NCBI RefSeq assembly: GCF_022321485.1
Contig: NZ_JAKOGG010000008.1
Span: 100,801-164,800, forward strand
Source: Shewanella electrica
Lineage (GTDB): Bacteria > Pseudomonadota > Gammaproteobacteria > Enterobacterales > Shewanellaceae
Reading direction: 5' to 3'
Length of the DNA stretch: 64,000 nt
Shown: piece after piece, positions 8,842 through 17,110 of the stretch
Layout: each line of letters opens with the position of its first letter
Numbering within the stretch: the stretch's first letter is position 1
The notes under the pieces: generated by a model
Told to the model about the DNA's origin: nothing
The model's database searches: none
Seen by the model: the letters and a program-made list of their open reading frames with translations, nothing else
Program-made: the position numbers and the translations under genes

Positions 8842-11169
8842 ATGTCAGTTATGCGCTTGGTCGGAGCGGTTTGTTTACTTGTCTCAACACTGTTTACGGT
8901 GAATGCTCAAACGGCGTCTGCAGAGGCGAGTCGGCTAACACTGAACTTCAACACCGGTTGGTTGTATTCCCCGCACGATATGAATGACGGCCAACGTCTG
9001 GCGTTGGATGAAAGCAGTTTTACGCCTGTATCTCTGCCGCATGCCAATAAATTGATGGATAGGCACTTAGATGTGGATGCCAATGCGTTTCGCTTTGTGT
9101 CTTGGTATCGGCGCCATTTTGCACTCTCCGAGCAGTACCAATCCAAACGGGTATTAATCAATTTTGAAGGGGTGGCGACCGTCGCCGATGTGTTTATTAA
9201 TGGCCATCATGTGACGCAACATAAGGGCGCGTATAGCGGTTTTACGGTCGATGTGACCGACTACGTTAAATGGGGCGTGGCCGCCGATAATCTGTTGTCG
9301 GTGCGGGTTGATTCCACCAAGCATAGTGATATTCCGCCAGAGGGTGACAAGGTGGATTACATGTTGTTCGGCGGCATTGTGCGCGATGTCAATCTGCTGC
9401 TGACCAGTCCTGTCTATTTGCGCGATAGCTTTGTGCGCAGTACTTCGCTGACTACCGCCAAAGCCGATGTTGCCGCGTCCAGCACCATAGTTAATACCAC
9501 CGGCAAGCCCCAATCATTGGTGTTGCGTAGTGAACTGCGTAATGCCAATGGGCAGTTAGTGGCTACGCAACAGCAAGCGCTGACCATTGATGCAGCAGCA
9601 ACAACGCCGACGGCAGATGTGCTGAGCCAAGTTGCCAAACCACACTTATGGGATGTGGATTCGCCTTATCTGTACCACGCCACATTGTCGCTGCTACAAG
9701 ATGGCGAAGTGATTGATAGTGTGCACTCACGGCTGGGATTTCGCAGTGTGCAATTCAAGTCCGATGGCTTTTATCTCAACCAGCGGCGATTGCCTTTGAT
9801 TGGGCTTAATCGCCACGAACAATGGCCGTGGCTGGGGCGTGCGGTACCGAACCGATTGCAAGTACGCGATGCTGACCGACTCAAATATGAGTTAGGCCTC
9901 AATATTGTGCGTCTGTCGCATTATCCGCAAGATCCGGCGTTTCTCGCGCACGCCGATGAAATTGGTTTGCTGGTGTTGGAAGAGCTACCCGGCTGGCAAC
10001 ATATTGGCGATAAAGCGTGGCAGCAGTTGGCGTTACAAGAGCTAAAAGCGATGATCTTACGTGACCGCAACCATAGCGCCATCATCTCTTGGGGCGTGCG
10101 CATTAATGAATCCGCTGATAACCATGAGTTTTACCAAGCCACCAATCATTTGGCGGCGCAGTTAGATCCCACACGACAAACTCACGGTGTACACACCAAT
10201 GAGAACCCAGATGGTGAGTATCTTGAAAACGGTTTCTATGGCTACAACGACTATAACTGCTGGGATGGCACCCGCGACTTAAAAGCGCCGCGCAGCATGC
10301 CGTGGCTGATCACAGAAACCAATTGTAAGTGGAAGCTGGTGTTACCTAACGCGAGCGATGCTGCATGGGTTGAGCATATGCAAGAGTTCGCCCGTATCAC
10401 CAACGACGCGCTGGCCAATCCGCACATCTTGGGCGCTATTGGTTGGAGCTATGTCGATTACAACACCGAAGTTGACTACAACAACACCCACAAGAATTTT
10501 TACAGCGGCGTCTACGATCTCTTTCGGCTCCCCCGATTTGGTGCTTATTTTTATCAATCGCAGCGCGATCCCGTTCGCTATGGGGCGATGGTAAAAATTG
10601 CCAGCTTCTGGCAGCAAGACTCACCCGCCAAGGTGACTATTGCCACCAATGCCGAGGAGGTTGAATTGTGGCTCAATGGCAAGTCGCTCGGGGTATTTAC
10701 CCCTAATGTATATCCACAACTGCCGCACCCGCTGCTTGAGGTACCAGTGACATTTGCCGCCGGAGAGCTGCGCGCAGAAGCGCGTATTAATGGTCAGATT
10801 GTTGCTGTGGATAATGTTTACACCGCCAGCAGCGCGACGCAGCTGAAGTTAAGCGTAGATGATACTGAATTGCAGGCCGATGGTGCCGATCTGACCCGAG
10901 TGATTGTGGAAGCGCAAGACGCGCAAGGCCATTGGGTCGCCAACAATCAAAGTAAAGTGACTTTTGCGGTGCAAGGCGTGGGTAAATTATTGGGCGAGAA
11001 TCCGCTACAGCTTGAAAATGGCCGCGGCATTATTTTTGTGCAAAGCGACTATCTGCGTACAGGCGCAATAACGGTAAACAGCAGCGCAAAGGGGCTTAAA
11101 CGTGATGCGATTTCGCTTCGAACCGTAATGCCAACCGCGAATTATGTACCACTACCTGTGTCAGATTAA
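8842..11169 (+). CDS. Secreted glycoside hydrolase family 2 enzyme
   Basis: This 775-residue exported protein has a signal peptide (cleavage near TASA, residue 27). The order is a GH2 sugar-binding domain (about 30-190), an immunoglobulin-like domain (to about 300), a TIM-barrel (about 300-560) and C-terminal beta domains. The likely acid/base is Glu423 in the NHSAIISWG-x3-NE motif and the nucleophile Glu492 in LITET. ATG 8842 has AAGGA upstream; a start at 8797 would spoil the signal peptide. Substrate cannot be told: beta-galactosidase, glucuronidase and mannosidase are all in this family. It is a single transcription unit flanked by fragments related to genes at 15.6 and 17.2 kb. Confidence 0.82.
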   Translation: MSVMRLVGAVCLLVSTLFTVNAQTASAEASRLTLNFNTGWLYSPHDMNDGQRLALDESSFTPVSLPHANKLMDRHLDVDANAFRFVSWYRRHFALSEQYQSKRVLINFEGVATVADVFINGHHVTQHKGAYSGFTVDVTDYVKWGVAADNLLSVRVDSTKHSDIPPEGDKVDYMLFGGIVRDVNLLLTSPVYLRDSFVRSTSLTTAKADVAASSTIVNTTGKPQSLVLRSELRNANGQLVATQQQALTIDAAATTPTADVLSQVAKPHLWDVDSPYLYHATLSLLQDGEVIDSVHSRLGFRSVQFKSDGFYLNQRRLPLIGLNRHEQWPWLGRAVPNRLQVRDADRLKYELGLNIVRLSHYPQDPAFLAHADEIGLLVLEELPGWQHIGDKAWQQLALQELKAMILRDRNHSAIISWGVRINESADNHEFYQATNHLAAQLDPTRQTHGVHTNENPDGEYLENGFYGYNDYNCWDGTRDLKAPRSMPWLITETNCKWKLVLPNASDAAWVEHMQEFARITNDALANPHILGAIGWSYVDYNTEVDYNNTHKNFYSGVYDLFRLPRFGAYFYQSQRDPVRYGAMVKIASFWQQDSPAKVTIATNAEEVELWLNGKSLGVFTPNVYPQLPHPLLEVPVTFAAGELRAEARINGQIVAVDNVYTASSATQLKLSVDDTELQADGADLTRVIVEAQDAQGHWVANNQSKVTFAVQGVGKLLGENPLQLENGRGIIFVQSDYLRTGAITVNSSAKGLKRDAISLRTVMPTANYVPLPVSD

Positions 11170-11433
11170 ACGTACTCAACCTGCGTTGTTGCCATTCAGC
11201 TTGCTGTCATTATGCAGATAGTCACTTTCATCGGGGAATTGTGACTGCCAGCAAAAATAATGACTGCCACCAATTTACGTAGTCGATGGGGTTAAATTGG
11301 CGGCTTTACGAATTGCTAATCCTGCTTGAGCTAGTCGTGAGATTAAATTTTGTTCAAATCACACGACTTAATTAAATTGAACGTTTTGAGTGATGCATTA
11401 TTAATGGGCGGGTTAGCCAACGGAGAATTAACC
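11170..11433. other. Gap with fragment of the 17.1-kb gene
   Basis: No gene is seen. Bases 11199-11251 match 17227-17279 at 50 of 53 positions, inside the 183-residue gene at 17111-17662, so this is a stray piece of that gene or of a relative. From 11348 the sequence enters a long direct repeat shared with 13873-14207. Confidence 0.75.
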
Positions 11434-11686
11434 ATGCAGACATTAACGGCGCACGATGCGAAACGAAATTTTGATGAACTACTGCTGAGCGCCCAACGTG
11501 AGTGAGCCTGTAAAGATCAGCAAAAACAGTAAAGATGCTGTGGTGGTGATGTCGATTCGAGACTTTGAAGCGCTGGAAGCGATGAAAGCTGAATACCTTA
11601 AGCACTGCTTCACATCAGCACAGCAAGACTTAAAAAATGGCACCACTGTTGATGGCGAAAGTTTTCTTAATTCGCTGTAATTGATT
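11348..11686 (+). repeat. Long direct repeat, copy 1 (phd region)
   Basis: This stretch of about 339 bases is almost identical to 13873-14207 and covers the promoter region and the whole antitoxin reading frame. Copy 1 carries an extra TGAG near 11501. The match stops at the end of phd, so the toxin gene is not part of copy 2. Confidence 0.92.
11434..11680 (+). pseudogene. Phd/YefM-family antitoxin, frameshifted
   Basis: Compared with the intact copy at 13959-14201, this gene has a 4-base duplication (GTGAGTGAG against GCGAG) that brings a TGA after 23 codons. The rest is open from a GTG at 11498 and would encode 60 residues. The N-terminal DNA-binding half (QTLTAHDAKRNF) is thus separated from the toxin-binding half. 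Reinitiation at GTG 11498, which overlaps the stop region, could make a truncated protein but not a normal repressor. The broken toxin gene follows directly. Confidence 0.85.
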
Positions 11687-11687
11687 G

Positions 11688-11986
11688 ATGAAAAACAATA
11701 AATACAAGTTAAGCAGCTTGGCGCAGTCGCACTTACGCAAAGTAAAAAGCGACACTGTTGAAAATTTCTCAGAATTGCAGTGGCAGATCTACCAAGACAC
11801 TTTGCCATCAGGGTGCAAATGTTAGCCGACAACCCGGGCGTTGGCATAAGTTGCGACGAGATCTATCCCAATGGCTTTTAATTCCTCATTGGCAAACATA
11901 TGGTTTACTTCACCAAAGAAAACGGTTTTATCTTGATTGTGGCGGTGTTAGGTCAGCCACAGCTACCGCAGAACCATCTGAAATAA
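11688..11986 (+). pseudogene. RelE/ParE-family toxin, inactivated
   Basis: The frame starts with ATG 11688 after the antitoxin and reads as a ParE-like toxin (KLSSLAQSHLRKVKS, then ENFSELQWQIY). A 1-base loss near 11817 shifts the frame, which then continues with MLADNPGVGISCDEIYPNGF, hits a TAA at the position of a usual Tyr, and resumes with GKHMVYFTKENGF and ILIVAVLGQ to a natural stop at 11986. Two independent lesions show that the toxin is dead. With the frameshifted antitoxin it is a fossil type II toxin-antitoxin module. Confidence 0.85.
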
Positions 11987-12378
11987 CTTTAGACCACGCA
12001 GCGTGTGGAAACGTCGTGAGCTTTCGCGCTCACACTACGATCAAGATTTATCACTGCGTGATTGCAACCTGCGGTTGCTAACGCTGGCGCCTTGCAAACT
12101 TCATTGGCGAAAGTTGTGGAGCTACTCGCTCCACACCAGAGGACAAGGGGACTGGACGGCCTCGAATGACATCCATGTCAAACGGCCAGCCATCCATGGC
12201 TCGCGCTCATAAGCACACTCATCATCGATGAGTATTCGCCCTTATCAATCCCCATGCCGCCCCAAGGCGCTAAACGCTACGGCGCTTCTGGTTTGTCATT
12301 TTCGCAAATCGCCGCCAACTCGGAATCCATTCCTCGGCGCGGCTTCGAAGTATCGACGTACAGGATGTACTAATGCCG

Positions 12379-12409
12379 TGGAGCACATGGATGTGCGGGA
12401 GCGGCGAAT
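12379..12409. repeat. 31-bp dispersed repeat, copy 1
   Basis: This sequence, containing GGATGTGCGGGAGCGGCGAA, recurs at 13723-13753 with two mismatches, in the same orientation. The two copies bracket the dehydrogenase at 12819-13580. Confidence 0.75.
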
Positions 12410-12597
12410 ATCTCGATTGCTCAATGCCTGCCCAACGCACCTACGCAGCGCCGAAGGGGAATTGGTGTCGCCTGTAAGTTCAGTGTATTAGCTAAGATTT
12501 ATTGGTCACGGCCCTATCATCTTTTGCACTATTTTTGAGATTTTTTCTCCCTCGCGGCTATTCATCTAAGTAGCCTAACCTCAAAAAACATTGAAAA

Positions 12598-12635
12598 CCG
12601 ACACTTGTCGGTTATTATTATCCGACACATGTCGG
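12598..12635. promoter_or_regulatory. Paired palindromic operator upstream of SDR
   Basis: Two near-perfect 14-bp palindromes, CCGACACTTGTCGG (12598-12611) and CCGACACATGTCGG (12622-12635), are separated by an AT-only decamer. They closely resemble the pair in the TetR/NmrA intergenic region at 21303-21342. Such paired CGACA/TGTCG sites fit a TetR-family repressor; no regulator gene is adjacent here. Confidence 0.7.
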
Positions 12636-12645
12636 TTTTTGTGTG

Positions 12646-12822
12646 TTGCACTTATTCAACGAAGAAACAGGTAAGTTCTTACCGGGACCAGCATTGACCA
12701 GTATCAAGGCAGTTGTGATCGTCTGAAATGACGGCACAAAAATCGTTGTTCTGGCTGAGGTCGCCGATGCTCTTGCCCCGGATATCAAGCAGACTCATTA
12801 CGAAAGAGGAAACATCTCATGA
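12646..12822 (+). pseudogene. Remnant reading frame overlapping SDR start
   Basis: From TTG 12646 a frame runs to TGA 12820-12822, overlapping the SDR start codon as ATGA, the usual sign of translational coupling. It is interrupted once by TGA 12724-12726. The readable protein includes ETGKFLPGPALTSIKAVVIV and, after the stop, TKIVVLAEVADALAPDIKQ. I do not recognise the family. It may be a small gene inactivated by one nonsense change, or chance. Confidence 0.35.
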
Positions 12823-13580
12823 CAGATCTCAACGATAAAGTAATCATCGTGACTGGTGGCGCAAGTGGTATTGGGAAAGTTACGGCAACACTTCTGGCTG
12901 GTTGCGGAGCCCGCATCGTGGTTGCAGACCTCAACGACGACGGTGCTGTAACCGCCGAGGAAATCCGCAGCGCTGGTGGAACTAGTTTGTTCGTCAAAAC
13001 CAACGTGAGCTTAGAAGCCGACGTGGAAAACCTCGTCGCCACTACCCTTGCTGAATTCGGCCGTTTGGACGGCGCGTTCAACAATGCCGGTGTTGAACAG
13101 GCGATAAAGCCGCTGCACGAGATCAGTGAAGCGCAGTGGGATAAGGTGATTGACATCGACCTCAAGGGCGTGTTCCTGTGCATGAAGCACGAAATCAAGG
13201 CGATGCTGGCCTCGGGAGGTGGTGCGATTGTGAATACTGCCTCCACCACTGCACAAGCTGCGATCCCCTTTGCAGCAGAATACATCGCTGCAAAGGCTGG
13301 CGTGATCGGCATCACCCGTGCTGCCGCAGTGGATTATGCTCAGAAGGGCATCCGAGTGAACACTGTGCTACCTGGCCTAACCCAGACCGCTATGGTTGGA
13401 CGGATGCCACAAGATCCGGAGCTGATCAAGATCTTCACGGCTATCCAAGCCGCGGTTCCCATGCAGCGACTCGGCCAGCCCGAGGAAGTCGCCCAAGCAG
13501 TGGCTTGGTTGCTGTCCGAAGCCGCTGGCTTCGTTACCGGTGTGGCGCTTCCTGTCGATGGCGGCACCATCGCTGTCTAA
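12819..13580 (+). CDS. Short-chain dehydrogenase/reductase
   Basis: This 253-residue classical SDR has the nucleotide-binding motif TGGASGIG (12-19), the NNAG motif (FNNAGV), and the catalytic YxxxK as Tyr155 and Lys159, and ends in the common GxxLPVDGG pattern. Substrate is unknown. AGAGGA precedes ATG 12819. Its composition (GC-rich, frequent CTC and GTC codons) differs from the AT-rich DNA around it, which together with flanking repeats suggests that it was acquired. A paired operator 180 bases upstream suggests TetR-type repression. Confidence 0.85.
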   Translation: MTDLNDKVIIVTGGASGIGKVTATLLAGCGARIVVADLNDDGAVTAEEIRSAGGTSLFVKTNVSLEADVENLVATTLAEFGRLDGAFNNAGVEQAIKPLHEISEAQWDKVIDIDLKGVFLCMKHEIKAMLASGGGAIVNTASTTAQAAIPFAAEYIAAKAGVIGITRAAAVDYAQKGIRVNTVLPGLTQTAMVGRMPQDPELIKIFTAIQAAVPMQRLGQPEEVAQAVAWLLSEAAGFVTGVALPVDGGTIAV

Positions 13581-13958
13581 GAAACTGCCTTCAAAGTGGG
13601 GGATTTCGACTGGGGGAACTCAGCAAACGAAAATAGAGTACAGCCATCACTGTTATTGGCTGTGCTAACGCAAGCTAGCGTTCGCTAACGTTATAGAATA
13701 GATACAGAAAGTCTTGATACCCTGGAGCACTGGGATGTGCGGGAGCGGCGAATGTCTGCTGCCTATCCAATGCTCCTTGGGTGAACGCGAGTTTGATTGC
13801 TAACGCTAATTGATGAGTTTCAGGTAACAATTTTCATGGATTAATCCCTAATGAGCTATTTTTGAGTTTACATTTTGTACAAATCGCACGATTTAATTAA
13901 ATTGAACGTTTTGAGTGATGCATTATTAATGGGCGGGTTAGCCAACGGAGAATTAACC
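13581..13958. other. Gap after SDR
   Basis: No gene is seen. It holds the second 31-bp repeat (13723-13753), GCTAACG-type short repeats around 13666-13692, and from 13873 the upstream part of the long phd repeat. Confidence 0.6.
13723..13753. repeat. 31-bp dispersed repeat, copy 2
   Basis: This matches 12379-12409 at 29 of 31 bases in the same orientation. Confidence 0.75.
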
Positions 13959-14207
13959 ATGCAGACATTAACGGCGCACGATGCGAAACGAAATTTTGGT
14001 GAACTACTGCTGAGCGCTCAACGCGAGCCTGTAAAGATCAGCAAAAACAGTAAAGATGCTGTGGTGGTGATGTCGATTCGCGACGTTGAAGCGCTGGAAG
14101 CGATGAAAGCTGAATACCTTAAGCACTGCTTCACATCAGCACAGCAAGACTTAAAAAATGGCACCACTGTTGATGGCGAAAGTTTTCTTAATTCGCTGTA
14201 ATTGATT
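13873..14207 (+). repeat. Long direct repeat, copy 2 (phd region)
   Basis: This is the second copy of the repeat at 11348-11686. It holds an intact antitoxin frame and diverges right after the antitoxin stop. Confidence 0.92.
13959..14201 (+). CDS. Phd/YefM-family antitoxin, orphan
   Basis: This 80-residue protein has an N-terminal DNA-binding half (QTLTAHDAKRNFGELL), the segment VKISKNSKDAVVVMS typical of the family, and a C-terminal toxin-contacting helix. ATG 13959 has GGAG at 13947-13950. Antitoxins of this family bind their toxin and repress their own promoter. No toxin gene follows, so it is an orphan; it could still neutralise a ParE toxin elsewhere or repress the fossil module at 11.4 kb. 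Confidence 0.82.
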   Translation: MQTLTAHDAKRNFGELLLSAQREPVKISKNSKDAVVVMSIRDVEALEAMKAEYLKHCFTSAQQDLKNGTTVDGESFLNSL

Positions 14208-14528
14208 TCTGGAGCGCCGATGTTGTGATTTGTTCACCTCTGGGTGGCAAGCAGCAATCTTGGTGGCGGTGCCAACGCAAACTGCGCTGATGAACCTTGT
14301 GGCGTGATTGTCAGGCGGTGCGGCAAAGCATGTGGTGCTTTCACAGCAGGGAAAACATGATTGGAACGGCGGATGCAGCGATGCCCCACGCTACTTGAGT
14401 AGCGTCAGGGGGTATCGGTTTTGTGGGGATGTCTCACGAAAGTTTCCGTGTTAGCAATGGCAGTGAGTGAGCTGCATGCTGGTTATCTATGGCATGGCGT
14501 GTGCCACGCAAAGATGGGGTGGTGGGAC
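14202..14528. other. Gene-free stretch
   Basis: I see no gene. A small hairpin (ACGCTAC-TTGA-GTAGCGT) lies at 14388-14405. The toxin expected after the phd copy is absent. Confidence 0.55.
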
Positions 14529-14732
14529 TTAGTTGTGCTGCTTAAAGAACTTTTCTGCTTTGGCAAACAGATTGTCACAGAGACGTTGTTGCTTTTGCTG
14601 CTCGTCAGAGCCTTCATCCATCGAATCTAGCAAAGTCTTCGCTTCTTGATATTCTTTAACCATTGATTCAAATTTTTCTTCATGGTTATTTTTACGCGCT
14701 TTGCTTTGATTTACAGTTCGCTTCTTTTTCAT
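14529..14732 (-). CDS. Small charged protein
   Basis: This 67-residue protein is rich in Lys, Glu, Asn and Gln, begins with MKKKRTVNQSKARKNN and has a predicted helical middle (EEKFESMVKEYQEAKTLLD). AAGAGGTTTTTA before the ATG contains a plausible ribosome site. It lies downstream of the cold-shock gene in the same direction, about 200 bases away. I do not recognise a family; the base composition and spacing suggest a real gene. Confidence 0.5.
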   Translation of the reverse strand: MKKKRTVNQSKARKNNHEEKFESMVKEYQEAKTLLDSMDEGSDEQQKQQRLCDNLFAKAEKFFKQHN

Positions 14733-14934
14733 TAAAAACCTCTTAAATAAAAGCTATCCAAATAATATATTTAAAAAATCTAGTTCAACAGTTAATGATG
14801 TTAAATTTGATGTTTAATATTTAAGTTGATAGTGAGTTAAGTATTAATAGCAAAATCAGGCTAAAAATAAATGCTATAAATCCCTACATCACATCTAAGC
14901 AAATGTGATGCAAGAAAATATTGGCAATGGTCAT

Positions 14935-15147
14935 TTATACGGTGACAACGTTTGTCGCCTGTTGGCCTTTGGCACCAGGTTCCACATTGAACGATACTTG
15001 TTGACCATCAGAAAGGGTTTTAAAACCTTCTGAAATGATAGACTTAAAGTGCACAAAAAGATCTGCGCCACCATTGTCTGGCGTGATAAAACCAAAACCT
15101 TTTGACTCATCAAACCATTTTACTGAACCAGTCATTTTTGTAGACAT
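14935..15147 (-). CDS. Cold-shock domain protein
   Basis: This 70-residue CspA-family protein binds single-stranded nucleic acid. The RNP1 motif KGFGFI and RNP2 motif DLFVHF are intact. A region of about 170 bases upstream has no gene and may be a long leader, as is usual for cold-shock genes. It is a single-domain protein of normal length. Confidence 0.93.
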   Translation of the reverse strand: MSTKMTGSVKWFDESKGFGFITPDNGGADLFVHFKSIISEGFKTLSDGQQVSFNVEPGAKGQQATNVVTV

Positions 15148-15534
15148 ATATACCTCGTTAATTATTAAAAAGTCGAAAACCGAGGCTATAAAATGGAATA
15201 TAAAGAAAAAGTGACTGTCAGAGTTGAATAACGAAATATATCGAAAGGAAACTATAAGAAGACTTGGACTAAATTTTTCATCAATAGCTCATGTTTTTGA
15301 GCTGAGTGCACTATACACGCTTTAATCATAATAGATAGGAATATTTATCATTATTAAAATGATGGCTGCTCAACTAAATGTTGCATTGCCATCATTTTTG
15401 GCCGTCAGCATCGCTGATATGTGGCGCGGAGTGTATTGCACTGTGTCACGCAAAAGCATCTGTATCGCTCGTCTTGCCCGTCGTGCGTCCACATGTCTGC
15501 ACCACTGTTACATTGGCTGCTCAGGCAGGCGGAG
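15148..15534. other. Cold-shock leader and gap
   Basis: No gene is seen. The AT-rich half next to the csp gene (15148-15330) is probably its promoter and 5' leader; the rest shows nothing clear. Confidence 0.45.
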
Positions 15535-15927
15535 TTACATCACATGGCAGTCATCTAAGATAACTAGAAGGTCGCCGTCGTGTTTGATTAAGTCGAACAT
15601 TAGGGTGAAGTCGCTGACAACGCCGTTGAGTGGTAGGTCGTATTCGATGCCCCAACCGGAGCCGTCGTTGTAGGTAAATACGTCGCTGCGTAGGTTACCT
15701 TTGACTGTGTCGGGGTCGGTGATGCTGGGATATTGTTCATCATCAAAATGATCAAAGGTGATTTCGCGGATATCTTCGGGTATCCATATGTGGCGTGATT
15801 CATCCTCTGGCACATCGAGTAATGCAAACGCTGCTTCAATGTGGCCAGCGGCGCACATCTTTACCCATTGATGGACAAAATCGAGCAACTGTTGTTCGGT
15901 GGCGTCTATGGTCGGTTTAGTGAGCAT
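15535..15927 (-). CDS. Small acidic protein, immunity-like cluster gene 5
   Basis: This 130-residue acidic cytoplasmic protein has no signal peptide. It begins with a helical part (LLDFVHQWVKMCAAGHIEAA) and ends in a beta-rich half with GSGWGIEYDLPLNG and DLLVILDDCHVM. AAGGAA precedes the ATG. I do not recognise the exact family, but size, acidity and gene context resemble immunity proteins of polymorphic toxin systems. It is the last gene of a five-gene row, 32 bases after the previous one. A 24-base match to its EYDLPLNG part occurs near 8697. Confidence 0.65.
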   Translation of the reverse strand: MLTKPTIDATEQQLLDFVHQWVKMCAAGHIEAAFALLDVPEDESRHIWIPEDIREITFDHFDDEQYPSITDPDTVKGNLRSDVFTYNDGSGWGIEYDLPLNGVVSDFTLMFDLIKHDGDLLVILDDCHVM

Positions 15928-15959
15928 CTTGATTTCCTTTTTGTTTTTGCTGGCGCTAA

Positions 15960-16511
15960 CTACGCATATTGAGCAAAGACTTGATGCACTTGGGCGGGCG
16001 AGATTCGGTTGAAATCGTCTTGATAGTAGTTCTGTGCATATTTGATGAATTCATTCGGTGTGGTGGTGACAATGGAGAGCAACCAGCGGCTGCCGTCATC
16101 TTCATCGTTGAGGAATTCCACCGGGCCTTGTTGCCACGCTCCTGTATTACTCGTGCGCCAAAAGCAGAACGTCACATCGTCCATGTCGAACGCGTCATTG
16201 GCTAAAATGGCAAGCAACGCTGCTGGTGCGCCCTCATACATGCCAGGCCAGATCCTATATTCCTCTTGAGCGTGAGGGCTGACTTCTGACTCGTGATCAA
16301 ACCCTTTTATGAGTATGGCGTCGCCTTTGATAATGAAGATGATTTCATCACCGCCGCCGTTGTTATAGCTGGCAATATCGACGCCCGCTTGCCAGTCGGT
16401 TTGGTAGCTAAAACAGCGCAAATGTGCGTCTTCACACAGCGCGATATCTAATGCGGCGCTGGCTTTGAGGGCTGCGATTAATTGCTGATTGGTGAGATGA
16501 GCTAACTTCAT
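15960..16511 (-). CDS. Hypothetical protein, immunity-like cluster gene 4
   Basis: This 183-residue cytoplasmic protein is acidic and rich in aromatic residues (YNNGGGDEIIFII, YRIWPGMYEGAP, FCFWRTSNTGAW). ATG 16511 has AAGGATAG upstream; a GTG at 16520 is also in frame. No catalytic motif is seen. Its form resembles single-domain immunity or SUKH-like proteins, but I cannot assign it. It lies 20 bases after gene 3 of the row. Confidence 0.65.
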   Translation of the reverse strand: MKLAHLTNQQLIAALKASAALDIALCEDAHLRCFSYQTDWQAGVDIASYNNGGGDEIIFIIKGDAILIKGFDHESEVSPHAQEEYRIWPGMYEGAPAALLAILANDAFDMDDVTFCFWRTSNTGAWQQGPVEFLNDEDDGSRWLLSIVTTTPNEFIKYAQNYYQDDFNRISPAQVHQVFAQYA

Positions 16512-16531
16512 GGTGAACACTATCCTTGTGC

Positions 16532-16807
16532 TTATAATGCGTTTTTCGTATCTCGCTGCCAGTTTGACTGTGGCCGAGATACGCCAGCTTGTTGCTGTTG
16601 TTGCTGGATCTGCCGTAGCACTTTGATGATGACTGGCATCACCGTGCTTGGCGCTGCTGCCAAAATCTGCTGCGCATCATGCGCGGTGATTTCATCTTCG
16701 CGCCAGATATGTTGATGAGCCCCAGCGTCGTAGCGGATAAAGTACTTGGCATCTCGGTGCACAATCCAAATGTCATTGGGTGCGATTTGGGTAATATCTG
16801 GCTGCAT
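16532..16807 (-). CDS. Hypothetical protein, immunity-like cluster gene 3
   Basis: This 91-residue protein starts at ATG 16807, five bases after the stop of the previous gene, which implies coupled translation. It has IWIVHRDAKYFIRYDAGAHQ, a short helix, then a Gln run (QIQQQQQQAG) and a basic tail. A longer frame to 16861 would overlap the upstream gene. Family unknown. Confidence 0.55.
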   Translation of the reverse strand: MQPDITQIAPNDIWIVHRDAKYFIRYDAGAHQHIWREDEITAHDAQQILAAAPSTVMPVIIKVLRQIQQQQQQAGVSRPQSNWQRDTKNAL

Positions 16808-16812
16808 ATGGA

Positions 16813-17094
16813 TTACTCGTAGATTTTGCCGCAGTAGAGAAATACGGCGAATTGTTGCCACGGGTTGTTAGCGATTTCATCATCTTGCGTGGTGCCAAAA
16901 TCGCTGTCTTCGGCCCACGAGAGTGCGCCTTCAAGAAAGCTGGCAATGCTGTTATTGGCCCAGTCGTTTTCGGCGTTTGTCTGCTCACCGTTTTTGGTTT
17001 CTTGCTGCTGGCGGTCGGCCTGCAGTGCGGTCACAAATGTAAGAAAACTGGCCGCATCGGTAACTGCATCTAATTTATCGGTAATATCACTCAT
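16813..17094 (-). CDS. DUF7660-like protein, immunity-like cluster gene 2
   Basis: This 93-residue acidic protein has the features I associate with DUF7660: a helical start (ASFLTFVTALQAD), WANNSIASFLEGALSWAED in the middle, and a C-terminus NPWQQFAVFLYCGKIYE. Members are common beside immunity genes in toxin-immunity loci; a direct function is not known. It follows gene 1 after 16 bases. Confidence 0.65.
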   Translation of the reverse strand: MSDITDKLDAVTDAASFLTFVTALQADRQQQETKNGEQTNAENDWANNSIASFLEGALSWAEDSDFGTTQDDEIANNPWQQFAVFLYCGKIYE

Positions 17095-17110
17095 TGTGCG
17101 GTGCTCCTGC

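Larger units (their letters stand above)
11987..12645. other. Gene-free repeat-rich region
   Basis: No convincing gene is seen. Several short hairpins follow each other: 12016-12033, 12064-12078 and 12116-12134 have 6-7 bp stems, and 12218-12234 (ACTCATC/GATGAGT) is another. Bases 12379-12409 recur at 13723-13753 (29 of 31 identical). The region looks like eroded accessory DNA. Confidence 0.6.

Noticed and set aside
12785-13315. 176-codon minus-strand frame
   Set aside because: Antisense to a well supported SDR with all family motifs.
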